NCBI GenBank assembly: GCA_039619475.1
Contig: CM077115.1
Span: forward strand, 311,626,734 to 311,690,733
Direction of reading: 5' to 3'
DNA length: 64,000 nt
Source of the DNA: Icerya purchasi
Taxonomy: Eukaryota; Arthropoda; Insecta; Hemiptera; Monophlebidae
Shown: positions 11,427 to 23,242 of the stretch, one piece after another
How the letters are laid out: each line of letters opens with the position of its first letter
Position numbering within the stretch: the stretch's first letter is position 1
Notes under the pieces: model-generated
What the model was told of the DNA's origin: nothing
What the model saw: only the letters and a program-made list of their open reading frames with translations
Databases searched by the model: none
Made by a program: the position numbers and the translations under genes

Positions 11427-11905
11427 CTATTTTTAACAAAAAATCAAATAAAACAATTATAAACTTTTCCACTTTATCAAAAGAATAAAAAAGGGAAAAC
11501 AATAACTTTTAATTTTTAGTTTTTGAGGAGCAACTTGTGATCTGTATTTATTTCAGCGAGAAAATTATCATAGTCGACGTTTTGATTATTTATTCAAGTT
11601 TAAATTTTAAATATATGTTGTTATCTGCTTAAGTATGCATTCTTGCATTTTTTTTTTAATAATAGATATATAAACCTTTCGTAAAACAGTAGAATTAATT
11701 AAACTTATCAAGTGCAAAGTCAGTATGATAGTTTTGCACTTTAAAAATTCATAGATTTGATTAAAAAATAATTTAAAATTTTTATTTCAAACAAAGATAG
11801 ATCAGACTTTTGTACAAATATTTTTCAAAAACATATATTTTTAAACAGCAGTTTTATTAAGTTTAAAATATAAAAACTAGAAAAAGCAATTTAAATGTTT
11901 TCCTA
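11427..11905. other. Intron 2 of the MULE gene, 3' part
   Basis: AT-rich intronic sequence between the main-exon acceptor and the left end of the foldback element. No other features seen. Confidence 0.5.
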
Positions 11906-11915
11906 TCTTCTAGAC
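11906..11915. repeat. Left 10-bp target duplication of the foldback element
   Basis: TCTTCTAGAC here is identical to 23048-23057. A 9-10-bp duplication is typical of Mutator-like elements. Confidence 0.8.
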
Positions 11916-12734
11916 GGGGACCGCTCTTTCGGGTGCGACTCTATCGGGCGCAGGCGAACTCGACCTTTTTACAGACCACCTACGGTAATTTTCAGGTATC
12001 ATCCGTTAAACGTTATCATCAATGTTAGTGAGAAACACGAGTTACCAAATACTGCTATCAGAAATTCCGTCCAAAAAATACCGTTCTTCGTTAGCGATTT
12101 AGTTTTTCCACGCATATAGCATGTTATATATGCATATATAATCACAAAACACATATTTTACATGATTTTATTTGGTTATTCGCTTTTTTAAAATATGTTC
12201 TTTTTTTTTTTTTTGAAATAACGACTTCTGCATGAAATACTCATAAACAGACTTTCGCGATGTAAATTTAAGAGTTCTGCGTTAACAATAGTGATACGAA
12301 ACAGACGAAAATTATTAATATTAATAATCGGCCAAATGCATTATCGGTTTTTTTCGTTTTTTTTTTTTTTGCTAACGTATAGTCAACCGTATTTAAAAAA
12401 TTTACAAACTATCAACTCTACGTCATTTAAAGCGTAACATAACTGGATTGAATTTGCTTCGGATACATATTCCTTATATTATCTTTCTTTTTTATTGGTA
12501 TCTATCAAATTTACTTGAGGATACATTTATTGAAGTTTTTTCTGTTATCTACGATTTTAATTATATATTTAATTCCTTGACGAATAAACCCTGATTTCAA
12601 AAAAATGTCGAAAAAGTCAAGCAAAGGCGCAAAAATTTTTAAACAAAAACACGTTTATATTAATACTGGGCGAGAAATATATACGATATTTCAAATTAAA
12701 AATTAAATATCTTTATTTTGAATTTAATATTATG
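11916..12734 (+). repeat. Left terminal inverted repeat, outer segment
   Basis: Inverse of about 22250-23047. It resumes at 17287 after the LINE. Small differences from the right arm include a longer outermost block (an extra GTGCGACTCTATCGGG-like stretch near 11931-11946) and homopolymer length changes. Confidence 0.85.
12724..12734. repeat. 11-bp target duplication of the jockey LINE (3' side of the LINE)
   Basis: TTAATATTATG is identical to 17276-17286. The uninterrupted right arm of the foldback element carries the sequence only once. Confidence 0.85.
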
Positions 12735-12871
12735 TTTTTTTTTTTTTTTTTTTTTTTATACAAATTACAACTGGCTAGAAGGCCATCCAGCAATTGGACT
12801 GTAACGCGAAAATAACTTGTTAGGGGTTAGCATCTAGCGATGGACCCCACTGAAATTTTAGTAACATAAAA

Positions 12872-15538
12872 CTAGGCCAGATCAAACGGTCGACTACGTT
12901 TTAACCTTCGAACATCGAGACTATTATCAAGAAGATTGATCGCCAAAACGTTTGTGTGAAACTCCAAGCGGCCTATGTATCGCTTAGCAGCTCGCTTGAT
13001 CTCGTCTTTCACATATGGGATATTTAAGTCTTGATGTAGAGTGTGGTTAGATACGTACCAGGGCGGTGAGACTATCAGCCTTATAGCCTTGTTCTGGAAC
13101 CGTTGTATCTTGTTTATGTGTGTATCCTTTGCACAACCCCACAACATTAAACCGTATGTCCAAACGGGCTTTATAATTATTTTGTACACTAAGAATTTAT
13201 TTTCCAATGATAAACTAGAGTACCTGCCAAGAAGCCAATTTAATTCTTGCAATCTTATATCTAGATGTTTTCTTTTTTGTGTAATATGCTTTTGCCATGT
13301 TAATTTGCGGTCCAAATGAATGCCTAAGTATTTTACATCTTTATCCTGGTTGATAACCACCCCATTTATTTCTAACGGCTGATACGTAAAATTTCGCAAC
13401 GTGAAATCTACTTGCGTACATTTACTTTCGTTTACTCTAATACGCCAACGACTCAGCCAGTTTTCCACTTCCGATAAAGTTTTTTTCAATTTATTCGAAG
13501 TTTCACTATTGTCTTTACCGGTAGCTAATAGTGCTGTATCGTCTGCAAACGTAGCTGTTATCACGTTATTATCAACTGGAAAATCGGCAGAGTAGATTAA
13601 GTAAAGCACCGGGCCCAAGACACTTCCTTGTGGCACGCCAGCAGATACAGGATAGATTTCAGAATATTGATTTAGAATTTTAACCTGGCATGTGCGATCT
13701 TCAAGGTAGGATTTTAAAAGAAGGTACAAAGGATGCGGCACTATTTTTTTAAGTTTATAAAGCAGACCATGATGCCATACCTTATCAAAGGCTTGTTTGA
13801 CATCTAGGAACACACCCGTGCATATTTGCTTAGTTTCAAGACTTTCTTGAATAGTATGCACAATTCGGTGTACCTGTTCAATGGTCGAATGTCTTTTTCT
13901 GAATCCAAATTGATGTTCAGGAACAATATGTTCCGCATTTAAAATAGGATTCAACCGCTTTAAAATTATTTTTTCAAGGAGTTTTGAAAGGATCGGGAGC
14001 AAGGAAATAGGTCTATAGGATGAAACCTCATCCGGTGCCTTACCGGGCTTTGGTACAACTACTATTTGCGCCAATTTCCAGGATAATGGAAAATACTGCA
14101 GACGAAGAACAGCGTTAAAAATATTTGTGAGCAATAATATACCTTTTTTTGGTAGCTCAGATAACAATTTATTGGTAATTAAATCAAAACCCGGACTTTT
14201 TTTATTATTAAGTTTAGTAATTGCGTATTTGATTTCGCTGGGAGACGTTGGCTCAATAGGAGGGCTTAACTGTAAAGGTACACTTAAAAAATCATGTATA
14301 TCGGTTTCGTCGTTTAATTGTAAATTTGGCTTAAAAACATCAGAAAAATATTTGGCAAATTCCTCGACTTTCTCTTCATCAGTTCTAGCCCATGTACCAT
14401 CGGGTTTGCGAATTGGGGGAAGGGGTTGAATGGGTTTATTTCGGCTTTTGATCACTTTCCAGAGGCTGTAATTTGTCGCCTCCGTGGGTGAAAGTTCCTG
14501 CAGGCAGCGTTGGAAAGATTCATTTTTGGTATTTCTAAGTAAAATTTTTAGCTCTTTCGATTTTTTATTTAACAGAGTTTTATAATAGGGATTTTGAGAC
14601 GATTGCCATTTCCTACGGATGATTCTTTTTTCTTTTACCAGGTCTAGTATATGGCGCGGTATATTATGTGTTTCTTTTATTTTGTTTATATTTGGCGTAC
14701 ATTTCCATGCAATACTCTGTACAGCTTCTGTAAAGTACTGAACCGCTGCATCTACATCTGATTCCGTTTTTAATGATAAATTTAATTTTAGTGTAGAATT
14801 TACAGATGCTCGAAAATCTACCCAATTTGTATATTTATTATGTAAGTTTGGAGATTTATCTTGGTTTATTAATCCTGTACTTACAGTTAATATTACAGCA
14901 CTGTGGTCTGAGCATAAATCAAAATTTGGATCAGCTTTTACGTTCAACATTGAAATTCCATTAGTAACAAAAAAATCTAAAACATCAGGACGTTTGTTTA
15001 AGTCAGTAGGCCAATGTGTCGGTACGCCTGTTGCCACACAACCAAAATTTCTATTTAGCATTATTTTGTTTAAAAGTTTTCCCCTGGTGTTAGAAAATCG
15101 TGAGCCCCATCTTATGTTTTTGGCGTTCCAGTCACCGCCAGAGATGAACCTACAACCCAAAATACTAAAGTATTTGCTTAACATACGTTCATTAAATCTG
15201 TGGTTTGGAGGGCAATACACTGCAGAAACTACAATTTTACCATTCAATGTATACGCCATTATATTTGTTGCTTGAATTTCTTTAGTAGATATATTTTGAA
15301 GTTCGTAGTGTTTTATTGTACTTTTAATCACTACAGCGCTACCGCCATGTGCCTTATGGTCCGGTCTTGTAGTTACGTAGACATTATAATTTTTAATTCT
15401 AAATTGTGTTTTCTCTGTAAAATGAGTTTCCGACAACAATAAAATGTCGATTTGCTCAAGCTTAAGGAACATCTCGATTTCTAGTTTATTTTGAACTGCA
15501 CCATTGGCATTCCACGTAGCTATTCGTAACGATGCCAT
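12872..15538 (-). CDS. Jockey ORF2: endonuclease and reverse transcriptase
   Basis: 888 residues. The N-terminal apurinic-like endonuclease shows ATWNANG (residues 7-13), LLLSETH (about 33-39), GGDWNAKN (about 134) and SDHSAV (about 209). The reverse transcriptase shows a YRPISLLPILSK block, HQFGFRKRHSTIEQ, DVKQAFDKVWH, GVPQGSVLGPVLY and the catalytic FADD near residue 664, followed by a VKYLGIHLDRKLTW thumb block. There is no RNase H domain, as usual for jockey-clade elements. The protein nicks target DNA and copies the element RNA onto it (target-primed reverse transcription). The start codon lies 2 nt after the ORF1 stop, which suggests coupled re-initiation. No internal stop is present and all catalytic motifs are intact. 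Confidence 0.93.
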   Translation of the reverse strand: MASLRIATWNANGAVQNKLEIEMFLKLEQIDILLLSETHFTEKTQFRIKNYNVYVTTRPDHKAHGGSAVVIKSTIKHYELQNISTKEIQATNIMAYTLNGKIVVSAVYCPPNHRFNERMLSKYFSILGCRFISGGDWNAKNIRWGSRFSNTRGKLLNKIMLNRNFGCVATGVPTHWPTDLNKRPDVLDFFVTNGISMLNVKADPNFDLCSDHSAVILTVSTGLINQDKSPNLHNKYTNWVDFRASVNSTLKLNLSLKTESDVDAAVQYFTEAVQSIAWKCTPNINKIKETHNIPRHILDLVKEKRIIRRKWQSSQNPYYKTLLNKKSKELKILLRNTKNESFQRCLQELSPTEATNYSLWKVIKSRNKPIQPLPPIRKPDGTWARTDEEKVEEFAKYFSDVFKPNLQLNDETDIHDFLSVPLQLSPPIEPTSPSEIKYAITKLNNKKSPGFDLITNKLLSELPKKGILLLTNIFNAVLRLQYFPLSWKLAQIVVVPKPGKAPDEVSSYRPISLLPILSKLLEKIILKRLNPILNAEHIVPEHQFGFRKRHSTIEQVHRIVHTIQESLETKQICTGVFLDVKQAFDKVWHHGLLYKLKKIVPHPLYLLLKSYLEDRTCQVKILNQYSEIYPVSAGVPQGSVLGPVLYLIYSADFPVDNNVITATFADDTALLATGKDNSETSNKLKKTLSEVENWLSRWRIRVNESKCTQVDFTLRNFTYQPLEINGVVINQDKDVKYLGIHLDRKLTWQKHITQKRKHLDIRLQELNWLLGRYSSLSLENKFLVYKIIIKPVWTYGLMLWGCAKDTHINKIQRFQNKAIRLIVSPPWYVSNHTLHQDLNIPYVKDEIKRAAKRYIGRLEFHTNVLAINLLDNSLDVRRLKRSRPFDLA

Positions 15539-15540
15539 AA

Positions 15541-17055
15541 TTATTTAATTAATTTATTTGTTAATGCTGTAAGCAGGTTTAGCATGACTGAATTTTGCTG
15601 CATAAGCTGATTAAACATTGACTTGAAGTCGTCTAGAAAAGCTGTTATGATGCTTTTAAAATCAGAGTTATTATTTTGATTATTATTATGGGAATTGCTC
15701 ACATTTTTATTGACATTAGCACTTGACGTAAGTTCATCGTTATTGGTAAGAGAGTTAATTGCGCTTGTTTTGCTTGCTGTCATTTCAGCATACGATACTT
15801 TCGGATTGACCAAGGTTTGATTATATCTATTCCTTAGTAATTTTATGGCACTGTTTCCGGGCTTGTATTTTTGTTCATGCAGTTTCTGGTACACCACACA
15901 ACCCTTGTAACTTGAGGGATGATCACCTTCACATAAGGCACACTTCGGGGCAGTACTCTGCTCTTTTTTGCATTCCGTGGAATTATGAGGACCTCCACAC
16001 TTTACGCACCTATACGGCCGGTTGCAAAAAGATTTAGTGTGCCCCCAAGACTGGCAGCGCATGCATTGGGGAATTGTCTTCTTGGGATGGGGAGCTTCGA
16101 CCTTTATTTTAGAGTAAAGTAAGTAAGTTAGATTAAATATTTCTTTAACATTATCTAAGGGCTCAAGGTCTACAAAGTGCAATGGCAGAGGTTCTTTTGT
16201 AATTTTATGCCTAACGTTTATTATATTTCGAACACTAAAACCATGCTCTTTAAGAGCTTCCATAATTTGTTCGTCCGTAAAGGAGTGGTGGAGATTTCTA
16301 ATTACAACTCTATATGATCTTTCCTGCTTTAACTGATACGTATGATAGTTGACATCTTCTTTTTTGAATGTTGATACGAGTTTCCGGTAATCGTCAGGAG
16401 TTTGGACGTTGACTTTTACTGTGTTCTGTTTTAGGGTCTTAGCGACAAAATCCTGCTTGCCCAGTACTGTGGCAATTTTTTTAATCATAGACGCGAAATT
16501 TATAACTTCGTGTACAAAAAGTGGGGGTGGTGGAGGTATTTTCGATTTCGGATCGGTAATATCGTTATTTTCTGTACAGTCATCATTAAAGTTACTCAAG
16601 CAGCTAAATCGATTTCTGTTTCTGGAGTTGTTTCCCACATGGGATTGCATATAAGATCGCTTTTTGGCCTTCCTCTTCGGTTCTTGCCATTCGTTGTTTA
16701 TATTACTCTCACTCAATGTGTCGCTGTCATTGATATCGGCTACTGCAACATCGCCGATGGAGCTCGCCGATTGGCTCGGGGTAGTAATATTACCTAAAAT
16801 AGGAAACTGTTGATTGTAATCAGCTGGCATTGCTGAAGACGGCTGAGATAAATAATAATACGGTTGCGCGGTAGAAGAGTATACGCCGCTACTGATAACA
16901 GGAGCAAAGCCCGTTATCAGCGTGGCCGGCTGCACAGTGTGAGAATGATGATTTGCCGCTGCTGCGTCGCATGTTGGTGAGTGTATATGTGTTTGGGCGT
17001 GTGTCGACTGCTGTGTAGCATATGTAACGGACGTAGATACCGCCGCCGTCGTCAT
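15541..17055 (-). CDS. Jockey ORF1: gag-like nucleic-acid-binding protein
   Basis: 504 residues. The N-terminal part is low-complexity (Thr/Ser/His/Gln-rich). Next comes a pre-zinc-finger RNA-binding region (SYRVVIRNLHHSFTDEQI and the following 70 residues) of the kind found in jockey and X-element ORF1 proteins. Three cysteine knuckles follow at about residues 325-390: CMRCQSWGHTKSFC, CVKCGGPHNSTEC and CALCEGDHPSSYKGC. The C-terminus is asparagine-rich and ends with a probable coiled segment. It packages element RNA and delivers it to the nucleus. It shares one transcript with ORF2. Confidence 0.9.
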   Translation of the reverse strand: MTTAAVSTSVTYATQQSTHAQTHIHSPTCDAAAANHHSHTVQPATLITGFAPVISSGVYSSTAQPYYYLSQPSSAMPADYNQQFPILGNITTPSQSASSIGDVAVADINDSDTLSESNINNEWQEPKRKAKKRSYMQSHVGNNSRNRNRFSCLSNFNDDCTENNDITDPKSKIPPPPPLFVHEVINFASMIKKIATVLGKQDFVAKTLKQNTVKVNVQTPDDYRKLVSTFKKEDVNYHTYQLKQERSYRVVIRNLHHSFTDEQIMEALKEHGFSVRNIINVRHKITKEPLPLHFVDLEPLDNVKEIFNLTYLLYSKIKVEAPHPKKTIPQCMRCQSWGHTKSFCNRPYRCVKCGGPHNSTECKKEQSTAPKCALCEGDHPSSYKGCVVYQKLHEQKYKPGNSAIKLLRNRYNQTLVNPKVSYAEMTASKTSAINSLTNNDELTSSANVNKNVSNSHNNNQNNNSDFKSIITAFLDDFKSMFNQLMQQNSVMLNLLTALTNKLIK

Positions 17056-17286
17056 GATAACGACGAACGACGTACCGTCGCTTGCGTGTGCGTGTTAAAC
17101 GCGTGTGAGTACACCAACACCGGAATTACGTATAAACTGGTTTAATCTCACCGAATTGATGCTAATACAATGCAGACGATGTTTCTAATAAAGTATTTAC
17201 GGTAATCGGACGAAATAATAGAAAAATTAATACGTGAACGCGAGAACGCGGCGACACAACACGATAACGGATAGATTAATATTATG

Positions 17287-17462
17287 TAAATGTAAATTAT
17301 GGTAATCTTTAAATTAACTCACAGAATGTTTAGTATATGAAACATCCTCTCGGCTAACTTTTTTTTTTTTAGTTCGTTTAGAAAAATTTTCAATCTTCAA
17401 AACACTGGACTAATATTATTTTCGTAAAAATTTGTGATAAAGCCAATAAGGAAGAAGCTTTC
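17287..17462 (+). repeat. Left terminal inverted repeat, inner segment
   Basis: Continues the left arm after the LINE. It is the inverse of about 22070-22245 and similarity ends near an AAGAAGCTTT shared by both arms. Confidence 0.85.
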
Positions 17463-20400
17463 AAACCTTGAATTTGTTTCAATATTCCCGATAAATGCAC
17501 AGCGGGAAATTCTATTTTTAAAAAAATGGATAATCTTCTTCTGTATATAAATAGGCAAAGACAAAACAGTTCACTACCTTCTTCTCCACTGTTTATTAAC
17601 CGATTTTCTTGTTTTTTTTTTCTGTTTAATAACTATTGATGATCTTTAGAGCTATCAGTACACAAAAATTTTGGAAATAGTTATACTTTTTATTTCGTAT
17701 TTAAATAAAAAAGTAATAAAAAAAGTGAAAAAAGAAATCACTGCAGCCAGTAAATCTGTTCTTATTGAAATGTTCTAATTTTTCTTAATAATCATCATTA
17801 TCGGTTTTATTACAGTGTACTAAATCTTAAGGTGTCATTTAATTGTTGTATTGAAAGTACATATAAAAGTATATGTTCTCAGATATATAATGAACGAGTG
17901 TATAAGAGTGGGAAAAAAATTTTGGAAATATACAAATTCATATATATTTTCCTAAAGTTTTTAATGATAATTATGGTCAAATTTGGACCATTGGGGGAAC
18001 GCTAGTATTAATAAACACGTGACTGAAGTGGCAAACTGTAAATATATGAGACACATCTACATTGCAAAATGATTTAATCAACCCAGAATAACACTCCTAC
18101 TGAATAGCATGGACTCATCAAATTCAATGACGAATTAAAATCACAGTTTTTATAATCTTTTTGTATTTACCTGAAATTGCGTACAAGCAAGAATATATAA
18201 ATTGACACAATCCCCGCTTTTTAGAATTAACCTTACAATATTAATGACTTAGTAATTATATAATGATTCATTAACCGTAGTGTGGTGAAAATTAACGTTC
18301 CAAGTCCGAGTAAAAGCAGTCTGTGGAAGTTTTTATACATGTAATAATTGAAAGTTTTTAGAATATTTATTAATTAATAAACTGGCGTACCTTGGCAGAT
18401 AGTTTTCACAAAATTAAAAGTGCAGTATCGCGATTTTTTTTTTTTTTTATTTTCAAGCTACTAAGTCTTAATTAGTAACCTACATGTTTATGCCGGGTGT
18501 AGGAGTAATCACATTTTTTTATAATCTTTTTATACCTACCTGGAGAGTCACTTCGTTTCGGCCGCAACAAGATTCGCCTCGTTACATTTCGACTTCGTCT
18601 TTTTTCCAAGTAGACCTAGTTTAGCCTTAGTGAGTTTTTAATTTTTTTTTTCTTCTATAATTATCATATTTAAGGCGTAATGAACCAAAAAAACACCCGT
18701 GAAATTAGTAATTAATTTGTTTAGAAAATAAACCAGCTGTTTTCAATGTTTCTTTTGCGTTCGTATATCGCAAAAAGAATTATTTTCGGTTATAAAGACT
18801 TGAAGTTCTGATTATGTATTCGTTTAGCGGGTTATTTCAATAAAAAATTTCAGAAAGAATTAGTAGATCATAGGAATAATTTCCCTCTGTGACAGATTTT
18901 ATGCTTTCAAAGGAAATCCATGTGCTTTATAATAAATTTTTACATTCGCAAAAAAATAAAATTAAATTAACTTTAATGATTATGAAAAACTACTAAAAAA
19001 AATCGTTTATTACTTTTAAGAAATTCTTCTTCTATTTTTATGTTTATTTTTAACGGAACCCATTCGTTTGAGCCAAATCGACTGGCCCTGTTTTCAATTT
19101 AGTATTATGTAAATTGAAATTACGGTAATTCATACTTATCATATAAATCCTTGGCGGTTGACACATTGTGCTCAACTACTTTGCTATATTTGCGATAAAA
19201 TTATATATATATTTTTTTTTTATTTATTCATTTATTTTTTCTAAAATCTAGTTACCTGCAAAATAAATATTTTAGAGCTAGATATTTAATTCCGCACGTT
19301 ATGTAACACGGATTAATTACTTGGAATCATTTTTTCTTATTACTGTGAAATATGACCTACATAAACCAGAATTCATTTTTATACCATGCAAAAACATCAA
19401 TAAAGCAGCTCATTTAGTAATAAAATTAACATAATTAAGTAACAAAAATTTTCCGATTTTTAAACAACTATTTGACATTCTTAAAAGTATATATTTGTTT
19501 TATAACCGTTATATGTAATTATTTTAGAAAACAAGTAAATATCGATCGCTGGTTAAAAAATACAACAGCACTAAAAGCATATATGCGGAAAATAATTTTA
19601 TGGATATATTGTAAACTGCTCGTATTTCTCAAACGGGAGTCAATTTTTTTTGTCGGTTCCGTTCTCACCATGGGAGATTTCCTGTGAGTGACTGAAAAGA
19701 GGTAGTGAATAGGACCTCGAATATTTTATAATATGCGAATCCGTAGGAATAAAAGAAGAAAAAGTGAAAAATCGTACATTTTTCTTGAAATTGACTATAA
19801 GTTTATTGTAAAGCAGTTGTTATTATTTCGGTGGAAGAAGAATTACTAGAATATTTTTCGAATAAGCTATTCTTAATAATGATCGTAGTACGGAGAATTA
19901 ACGAATGAAACTGTTTTCTGTAAATAAGTGTAGTGCTTTAGTTTGTTTATTTTACCAAATCCTGAATAGCTTCATAAAAGGTGAAATTTATTTACCTGTA
20001 TTGTTCATAACCCGTACGATTGGTTATTCGGTATTAAATTTCTAAGAAAATAGTTAATTTTCCTAACAGAAGAACATAACAAAATGTGCAATAAATGCGT
20101 GTAAAACATGCCATTATTGTTATTTTTACCTTTCTGTTCCGAAAAAAAAAAAGAATGCCGCAAAGGATGTTGATATATAATGGTTTCTGTTATTCGTCTA
20201 TGAACGTGATATAATATCAACAAAATAAAGAAAACATAGTCTTATTGATAAAAGTAACCGAGTAAAAAAAAGAAATATGTCGATTGCGACAAGCGTTTGT
20301 TGAAAGTCGCAACAAATTATAATCAGCTTCAGCTTGAAGATTATCTTCGTGGTGTAGCACAATGTAATTAGTTAACTTTAGTGTTTGCATGTATTATAGG

Positions 20401-22069
20401 TATTATTATTATTACTTATGTGTAAGATTTCGAAATCGTTTTTTCTATATTTGTAATTAATGCTATTATTATTATATTATAATTGCAAACTCTTATTTTG
20501 TTGGGAAAACGTGAAAGAGGAAAAACATAATTTCTAATTCGACTAGCTGAATGAACACTCGTTATACCTTGTATGTATATATGGTTTGAGAAATTATCAT
20601 TCCTGTGGAAAGAGGGGACAATTTTTTTGCGACAGTTTTATCGCAATACATACTATAGGTTTCAAATTGTTGGTAACTTAAATATTGTTTATGCGTGTTA
20701 CAGAAAATACCTATTTATTAAATAAAACTGTATCCATTTCATATAAGAAAGATTCATTCCTTATCGAAGAATAATGAGGATATTGTTGCAATTTTTGTGG
20801 TTTTTGAAAATTTCAGTTATTACTAAACGACCAAACATTGTAATTTGTGTAGTATGCTGTAAGCTAATTTAACAGGCTCAGCTTGATATCGGCACAGTTG
20901 TGTTTAAGCCGTATGTGAAAAAAAGAAACAAAAAAAAACGGCGGACTAGAATATTATTTTTCTTATAAGTATGTTCAAAATTTATCCTCTTCTCTCTTTC
21001 ATGCCTACTTCATGCGACATTTTATGTTTTCGTTTACTACAAAATATGCACGCAGGAGCAAGTTCATTTTTTCATAAATATTAAATATTTTTTTCTTTCT
21101 GTGCGTTTTACTTTTAGGCCAACTGAGGTTAAATCTGAAAAAGCAACCTAAAGGATTCGAACAAAAATAAAAGCAAATATACTAAGGCTAACTGACAAAT
21201 CATTCTGAATAAATTAATGAAATAACTATATAAAAACAAATAGGCGATCGTGCTCATTTTAACAATTACTCATTTATTGTTTGATCACATTTTGCCTCAA
21301 CGCGACTTTTCTGTTCAGCAAATACAAAAAGAAAACAAGCAAGCGTACGGATAATTTATTATTTGCAACAACATATCATAAGTATCGAAATGCAAACCGG
21401 GTAAAGGACCTTGATTGATGTGTCCAAATAAATAAATAAGACTGAGGTCGAAAAAGGTAATTCTCAGTTATGTTTTGCGGTCATTACCAATAAGCAGATA
21501 TAGAGAACTAAATACAGCTTCTTCCATATTATTCACTACCGTCACTAAAGAATTTTTTTTTTTTTCAAAATAAAACCAAATAAACCTTTAGTAAAGAAAG
21601 CCGATATGATGAGAAACAGAAGTCAAAAAAGTTACTATTATAAATATTTAATGTAAATTAATAGAACGATGATTCGAATAATGAATACCTGCAAATTATT
21701 CCTTTTAAAGCTTTGTGTTACTCAAATCCAACCTATCTGAACTGACAATATTTAGAAAGTATTATTGCAATTTAGTGTGATAAGTTAGTAAAAAAACGAA
21801 ATTCTAGAAGAAAAAAAATCGGTTAAAACGCGTTTTATAACTAACAAACCTGTAAATTACAAAATGGTTGTAGCCATTGACGGTTCTTTTCCTTTTTTTA
21901 TTAAACACTATTTCACAGTGGAAAATTACTTAATCGCTTTTGTTTCTCAACTTACTTCTTTAATTTTTTCTTTTTCCCTGCAAAACACGCATCAAGTATT
22001 GCCGAGTCGATTTTTCTAATTATTATTATTTTTTTATGAGCCGCTCGCTTTATTATTAGAAAAAACAAG
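17463..22069. other. Core of the foldback element, no recognised gene
   Basis: About 4.6 kb of AT-rich sequence between the two arms. Open frames are short (under about 75 codons) and lack any recognised motif. No second transposon was recognised inside it. It may be captured genomic sequence or a decayed interior. Confidence 0.5.
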
Positions 22070-23047
22070 AAAAGCTTCTTCCTTATTGACTTTATCACAA
22101 ATTTTTACGAAAATAATATTAGTCCAGTGTTTTGAAGATTGAAAATTTTTCTAAACGAACTAAAAAAAAAAAAAGTTAGCCGAGAGGATGTTTCATATAC
22201 TAAACATTCTGTGAGTTAATTTAAAGATTACCATAATTTACATTTACATAATATTAAATTCAAAATAAAGATATTTAATTTTTAATTTGAAATATCGTAT
22301 ATATTTCTCGCCCAGTATTAATATAAACGTGTTTTTGTTTAAAAATTTTTGCGCCTTTGCTTGACTTTTTCGACATTTTTTTGAAATCAGGGTTTATTCG
22401 TCAAGGAATTAAATATATAATTAAAATCGTAGATAACAGAAAAAACTTCAATAAATGTATCCTCAAGTAAATTTGATAGATACCAATAAAAAAGAAAGAT
22501 AATATAAGGAATATGTATCCGAAGCAAATTCAATCCAGTTATGTTACGCTTTAAATGACGTAGAGTTGATAGTTTGTAAATTTTTTAAATACGGTTGACT
22601 ATACGTTAGCAAAAAAAAAAAAAAACGAAAAAAACCGATAATGCATTTGGCCGATTATTAATATTAATAATTTTCGTCCGTTTCGTATTACTATTGCTAA
22701 CAGAACTCTTAAATTTACATCGCGAAAGTCTGTTTATGAGTATTTCATGCAGAAGTCGTTATTTCAAAAAAAAAAAAAGAACATATTTTAAAAAAGCGAA
22801 TAACCAAATAAAATCATGTAAAATATGTGTTTTGTGATTATATATGCATATATAACATGCTATACGCGTGGAAAAACTAAATCGCTAACGAAGAACGGTA
22901 TTTTTTGGACGGAATTTCTGATAGCAGTATTTGGTAACTCGTGTTTCTCACCAACACTGATGATAACGTTTAACGGATGATACCTGAAAATCACCGTAGG
23001 TGGTCTGTAAAAAGGTCGAGTTCGCCTGCGCCCGAAAGAGGGTGACC
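22070..23047 (-). repeat. Right terminal inverted repeat (uninterrupted arm)
   Basis: Inverse of the left arm. It keeps the empty jockey target site near 22245-22255 and so serves as the reference for the left arm. Confidence 0.85.
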
Positions 23048-23057
23048 TCTTCTAGAC
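23048..23057. repeat. Right 10-bp target duplication of the foldback element
   Basis: TCTTCTAGAC, identical to 11906-11915. Confidence 0.8.
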
Positions 23058-23242
23058 TGCTGTAATTAGTGGTAGATCTAAACAATTTAATTGTCCCCTT
23101 AAAATTTCATTTATAGGCCTCTATGATATAAGCATATATGATAAATTCAATTTATTCGAAAAATACAAATTATAATATAATTTTTTGATAAGCTGTAACG
23201 ACCATATTTTACTATGTAAGAAAAAATAAATTATTCACTAAC

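Larger units (their letters stand above)
12735..17275 (-). mobile_element. Full-length jockey-clade LINE, 4.54 kb
   Basis: On the minus strand the order is a 5' untranslated region (17275-17056), ORF1 (17055-15541), ORF2 (15538-12872), a 3' untranslated region of about 115 bp and a poly(A) tail (a T run at 12735-12757 on the plus strand). It is flanked by an 11-bp perfect target duplication. Both frames are open and the tail is unbroken, so insertion was recent and the copy may still be able to move. The insertion site is proven independently because the intact right arm of the host foldback element shows the empty site. Confidence 0.92.
11916..23047. mobile_element. Long-TIR (foldback) Mutator-like element, 11.1 kb including a nested LINE
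   Basis: The left arm (11916-12734 plus 17287-17462) is the inverse of the right arm (about 22070-23047), giving roughly 1 kb terminal inverted repeats with few differences. The outer ends read GGGGACCGCTCTTTCGGG on the left and GGTCACCCTCTTTCGGG on the right, inward. A 10-bp direct duplication flanks the whole. Long inverted repeats with 9-10-bp duplications are typical of MULEs and foldback elements. Removing the jockey LINE (12735-17275) leaves about 6.6 kb, with a 4.6 kb core that encodes nothing recognisable, so the element is probably non-autonomous. It sits in intron 2 of a MULE transposase gene. Superfamily assignment rests on structure, not on a transposase of its own. Confidence 0.85.

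Noticed and set aside
12872..17055. Plus-strand frames opposite the jockey ORFs
   Set aside because: They are antisense shadows of a clearly recognised protein pair.
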